From: Nitrospinota bacterium
GTDB taxonomy: Bacteria > Nitrospirota > Nitrospiria > Nitrospirales > UBA8639
Direction of reading: 5' to 3'
Length of the DNA: 8,510 nucleotides
Assembly: GCA_022561525.1 (NCBI GenBank)
Contig: JADFRB010000057.1
Span: 1 to 8,510 of the forward strand
Under the pieces are notes generated by a model that saw nothing but the letters and a program-made list of their open reading frames with translations, made no database searches and was not told the origin of the DNA. Below, in pieces: positions 6,690 through 8,510 of this stretch; position 1 is the stretch's first letter, and every line of letters starts with the position of its first letter. Both the position numbers and the translations under genes were made by a program.

Positions 6690-6757
6690 GAGCACCGCCG
6701 CCAGACAGGATGGATCGACGCCCAAACCGGGGAAGGTATTCTTGTGCGAACCCTAAG
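6690..6757 (+). repeat. Third (solo) copy of the repeat arm, abutting the ridA-like stop
   Basis: This 68-bp stretch is close to the reverse complement of arm A plus its extension (6421-6487). The shared order is GAGCA(A/C)CGCCGCCAGAC, then GGATGGATCGACGCCCAAAC, then GGGGAAG, TATT, TTG, GCGA and CCCT(T)AG, with scattered single-base differences. It is in the same orientation as arm B and more complete in its 5' half. Its last bases (CCCTAAG) contain the TAG stop codon (read on the minus strand) of the RidA-family gene, so the repeat sits exactly at that gene's 3' end. Confidence 0.75.
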
Positions 6758-7220
6758 AGGCAGGAAGAACTTCAACAATCAACTCGAGCTCCACAGGAAC
6801 CCCAAGGGGTAATTCCGCGACTCCAACAGCGACCCGCGCATGCCGCCCGGCATCACCAAAAATTTCCACGAGTAGATCCGACGCACCGTTTATGACAGAG
6901 GGTTGCTCAACAAACCCATCATGGGAGGCCACATATCCCGTCATCTTCACGATCTGCTTCACCCGATCTAGAGTACCCACGGCCAAACGGATATTGGCCA
7001 GCGCGTTGAGTAAAGTCAGTTTCGTGGCTTCATAGCCTTCTTCTTTGGAAACGTCACGCCCCAATTTTCCTTGATACACAATTCGGCCATCGCGGGTCGG
7101 AACCACCCCACTAAGAAAAAGCAGGTTTCCGACCTGCGCGTAGGGAACATACGTGGCCACCGGCTTGGGAGGAGCGGGCAAGATCAAGCCCAGTTCGGTT
7201 ACACGTTGTTCAAAAGACAT
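6753..7220 (-). CDS. RidA/YjgF/YER057c-family protein (long form, about 155 residues)
   Basis: RidA-fold protein. Classical members hydrolyse reactive enamine/imine intermediates from PLP enzymes; the long subfamily (the YjgF_endoribonc type, about 150-160 residues) has less certain roles. Visible signatures are the N-terminal region to LLFLSGVVPTRDG (33-45), NALANIRLAVGTLDRVKQIV (72-91) and the C-terminal RHARVAVGVAELPLGVPVEL (126-145). R129 lies eight residues before the LP of AELP, matching the substrate-carboxylate Arg of Escherichia coli RidA (R105), so the site seems intact. It is soluble, with no signal peptide, and probably trimeric as in the family. The ATG at 7220 is a good family start although no strong Shine-Dalgarno sequence is seen. 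It lies 149 bp downstream of mltG on the same strand; a hairpin repeat and a possible -10 box between them allow separate expression. The stop codon falls inside a dispersed repeat. Confidence 0.9.
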   Translation of the reverse strand: MSFEQRVTELGLILPAPPKPVATYVPYAQVGNLLFLSGVVPTRDGRIVYQGKLGRDVSKEEGYEATKLTLLNALANIRLAVGTLDRVKQIVKMTGYVASHDGFVEQPSVINGASDLLVEIFGDAGRHARVAVGVAELPLGVPVELELIVEVLPAS

Positions 7221-7244
7221 GGTAAAGAATTTTAACTTTCAACG

Positions 7245-7250
7245 AGTATA
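7245..7250 (-). promoter_or_regulatory. Possible -10 box for the RidA-family gene
   Basis: On the minus strand TATACT lies 24 bases before the ATG, which would give a short leader of about 18 bases. The matching -35 position (about 7268-7273, read TCAGGG) is poor, so this is only a candidate. Confidence 0.25.
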
Positions 7251-7258
7251 TGTCATTT

Positions 7259-7297
7259 AACCCTCGCCCCTGAGAGGAGAGGAAAGGGTGAGGGGTT
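7259..7297. repeat. CCCTCRCCC/GGGTGAGGG intergenic hairpin repeat
   Basis: AACCCTCGCCCCT at the left pairs with AAAGGGTGAGGGGTT at the right with one bulge and a G-U pair, around a purine-rich GAGAGGAGAGG loop. It resembles the common 'CCCTCACCC ... GGGTGAGGG' type of dispersed intergenic element. There is no T tract on either strand, so it is not a typical intrinsic terminator, but it may shield the 3' end of the mltG transcript. Confidence 0.55.
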
Positions 7298-7338
7298 GAT
7301 TCGTCAGAAAGAGCAAATGCCATAACTTCGCAAGGCAC

Positions 7339-7359
7339 TCATGAAAATATAAATCATGA
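7339..7359. repeat. Small TCATGA hairpin just past mltG
   Basis: Two TCATGA palindromes (7339-7344 and 7354-7359) flank an all-A/T loop of nine bases, 11 bp after the mltG stop. The stem is short and A/T rich with no following T tract, so a role as terminator is weak; a palindromic binding site is possible. Confidence 0.25.
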
Positions 7360-7369
7360 TACGTCGAAT

Positions 7370-8377
7370 TTACGAAGAACGCCGGCGCTGTTGCAACTGA
7401 AACTTTTTCACAGCCCGATTATGTTCGGCCAAGGTGGCGGAAAATTGATGGCTCCCATCATTGCGGGACACAAAGTACAGATAGTTGGTGGGAATGGGAA
7501 ACAACGCGGCACGAATCGAAGCTTCACCCGGATTGGCAATCGGCCCCGGAGGAAGTCCTCGCACACGATAGGTATTGTACGGACTGTCCACATCCAAATC
7601 CTTTTTACGCAGATTGCCATCAAACCGATCGAGGGCGTAAATAACGGTCGGATCACTTTGAAGGGGAATCTTTTTCCTGAGTCGATTGTGAAAGACTCCG
7701 GAAATCAATCCACGTTCCTGTGAAAGCCCAGTTTCTTTTTCAATCACCGAAGCCAGCGTCATAGTTTGATGCAAGGACATGCCAAGTTCCGAAGCCCGTT
7801 CCTGCAACTGTGGAGTCCACGACTGTTTAAATCGGGCGACCATGGTTTGAATAATGGCCTCGGGTTTCATATGACGAGTGAAATGATACGTGTCAGGAAA
7901 CAGGTATCCCTCCAAGTCATGAAGCTGAAACCCAAGCTGGGCGAGGAACTGCGAGTTTCTGGTTAATTGAACAAATACGTCCTGCTCAACGAGCCCCTTC
8001 TCTTGCAACACCTCAGCGATTTGCTCAATCGAATACCCTTCGGGAATCGTTACGGCATATTGGAGAACCTCACCCTTGGTGATTTTGTGAAGGACATCAT
8101 TCGGAGTCATCCCGCCTTGAAACTCATATTCCCCCGGAATGATATTGCGATCGGCTCCTAGGAGTCTTCCCATCCATGTAAAAGCCCAATCACTTTTTAT
8201 GAGATGGCGTTGATGAAGCAAACGTGCGACATCAGTAAAGGAAGAACCAGCAGGGATTTCAATAATCTGACGCTGGGAGGGATTGCCGAAAGGTTGAAGC
8301 TGGGAAAGAAAGGCAAGCCCTCCTCCGACAACAAGGAGGACAACACTCGCCAGGATCGTCACCGTCCATCTACGCAT
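7370..8377 (-). CDS. mltG: Endolytic murein transglycosylase MltG (YceG family)
   Basis: Inner-membrane lytic transglycosylase that cleaves nascent peptidoglycan strands inside the glycan and is thought to set strand length by ending chain growth. The 335-residue product has a short basic N-terminus (MRR), one membrane anchor at about 5-24 (VTILASVVLLVVGGGLAFL), a LysM-like segment from about 37 to 105 and the YceG catalytic domain from about 107. The catalytic Glu is E213 in TLASVIEKETG. Other family marks are LEGYLFPDTY (155-164), GVFHNRL (227-233), LQSDPTVIYAL (239-249), SPYNTYRVRGLPPGPIANPG (265-284) and the C-terminal YFVSRNDGSHQFS (301-313). Length is normal for the family and it looks complete. 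The ATG at 8377 is the only usual start codon in the open frame upstream of the anchor; the Shine-Dalgarno sequence is weak. The RidA-family gene follows on the same strand. Confidence 0.96.
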   Translation of the reverse strand: MRRWTVTILASVVLLVVGGGLAFLSQLQPFGNPSQRQIIEIPAGSSFTDVARLLHQRHLIKSDWAFTWMGRLLGADRNIIPGEYEFQGGMTPNDVLHKITKGEVLQYAVTIPEGYSIEQIAEVLQEKGLVEQDVFVQLTRNSQFLAQLGFQLHDLEGYLFPDTYHFTRHMKPEAIIQTMVARFKQSWTPQLQERASELGMSLHQTMTLASVIEKETGLSQERGLISGVFHNRLRKKIPLQSDPTVIYALDRFDGNLRKKDLDVDSPYNTYRVRGLPPGPIANPGEASIRAALFPIPTNYLYFVSRNDGSHQFSATLAEHNRAVKKFQLQQRRRSS

Positions 8378-8430
8378 TGAAGCTAGAATCCAATCAAAAG
8401 TTCTCAGATATTTTCGTTCACGACATTCTA

Positions 8431-8510
8431 GGAGCCTGTCCGAGATTAGCGATCGTCACGAGGATGTGTTGGTTTGAGTCAGATGTTTCGATCATTTGAG
8501 GCAAATAGTT
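8431..8510 (+). mobile_element. Possible left end of an insertion sequence running out of the window
   Basis: From 8431 the sequence reads GAGCCTGTCCGAGATTAG, which resembles the 'GAGCCTGTC' type of terminal inverted repeat of several insertion sequences. About 45 bp later an open frame begins. The other end lies outside the window, so no inverted partner or target duplication can be seen. The resemblance is from memory and short, and this could just as well be the upstream region of mltG. Confidence 0.25.
8483..8510 (+). CDS. Possible start of an ORF cut by the window edge
   Basis: ATG 8483-8485 opens a frame reading MFRSFEANS to the right edge. Some insertion-sequence transposases begin in a similar way (Met-Phe-aromatic/basic-rich). 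Nine residues are far too few to identify a protein, and the upstream GAG is a weak ribosome-binding site. Listed only because it fits the terminal-repeat-like sequence just before it. Confidence 0.2.

Noticed and set aside
6274..6725. Several 70-125 residue open frames across the convergent gap on both strands
   Set aside because: They are translations of the repeat copies in alternative frames (recurring PKQGKLFLREP-like strings), lack ribosome-binding sites and overlap one another; no protein family is recognisable.
6421..6757. CRISPR array
   Set aside because: Only three copies, in mixed orientation, about 60 bp long and with irregular spacing; no cas genes.

Overview
The window is bacterial chromosome of moderate GC with dense genes. 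The gene repertoire (a large soluble GAF/PAS sensor kinase with a NarL-type regulator, a GCS2-type ligase beside an AstE-type hydrolase, a long-form RidA protein and MltG) and the style of the dispersed repeats suggest an environmental Gram-negative, possibly Nitrospirota. This taxonomic guess is inference and cannot be proven from the window.

Layout. Bases 1-107 are the 3' end of an unidentified gene, possibly a transposase, followed by about 65 bp that may be the end of the same element. Bases 173-3658 encode a two-component system: a GAF-PAS-GAF-PAS-PAS sensor, a HisKA_3/HATPase kinase module and a NarL/FixJ response regulator. Sensor and kinase are in different frames. Stepping back one base at 2320 joins them into a continuous PAS-to-kinase linker, so they are almost certainly one roughly 939-residue histidine kinase broken by a single missing A, either a real mutation or a sequence error. 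Bases 3742-6176 hold two plus-strand genes with an ATGA overlap: a GCS2-family carboxylate-amine ligase and an AstE/aspartoacylase-family zinc hydrolase. They are probably translationally coupled and act in the same unknown amide or peptide pathway.

Bases 6177-6752 form a convergent gap of about 575 bp with no convincing gene but much structure: an imperfect REP-like palindrome (6212-6322), a roughly 164-bp element with inverted arms of about 57 bp (6421-6583), and a third solo copy of the same arm (6690-6757) that abuts and contains the stop codon of the next gene. A relic open frame on the minus strand crosses the first two.

On the minus strand, mltG (endolytic murein transglycosylase, 8377-7370) is followed after about 150 bp by a RidA/YjgF-family gene (7220-6753). 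A G/C-rich hairpin repeat lies between them. The right edge (about 8431-8510) may be the beginning of another insertion sequence, on weak evidence.

No tRNA, rRNA or CRISPR array is visible. The points most worth following are the split histidine kinase, the three-copy inverted element in the convergent gap, and the coupled ligase/hydrolase pair.
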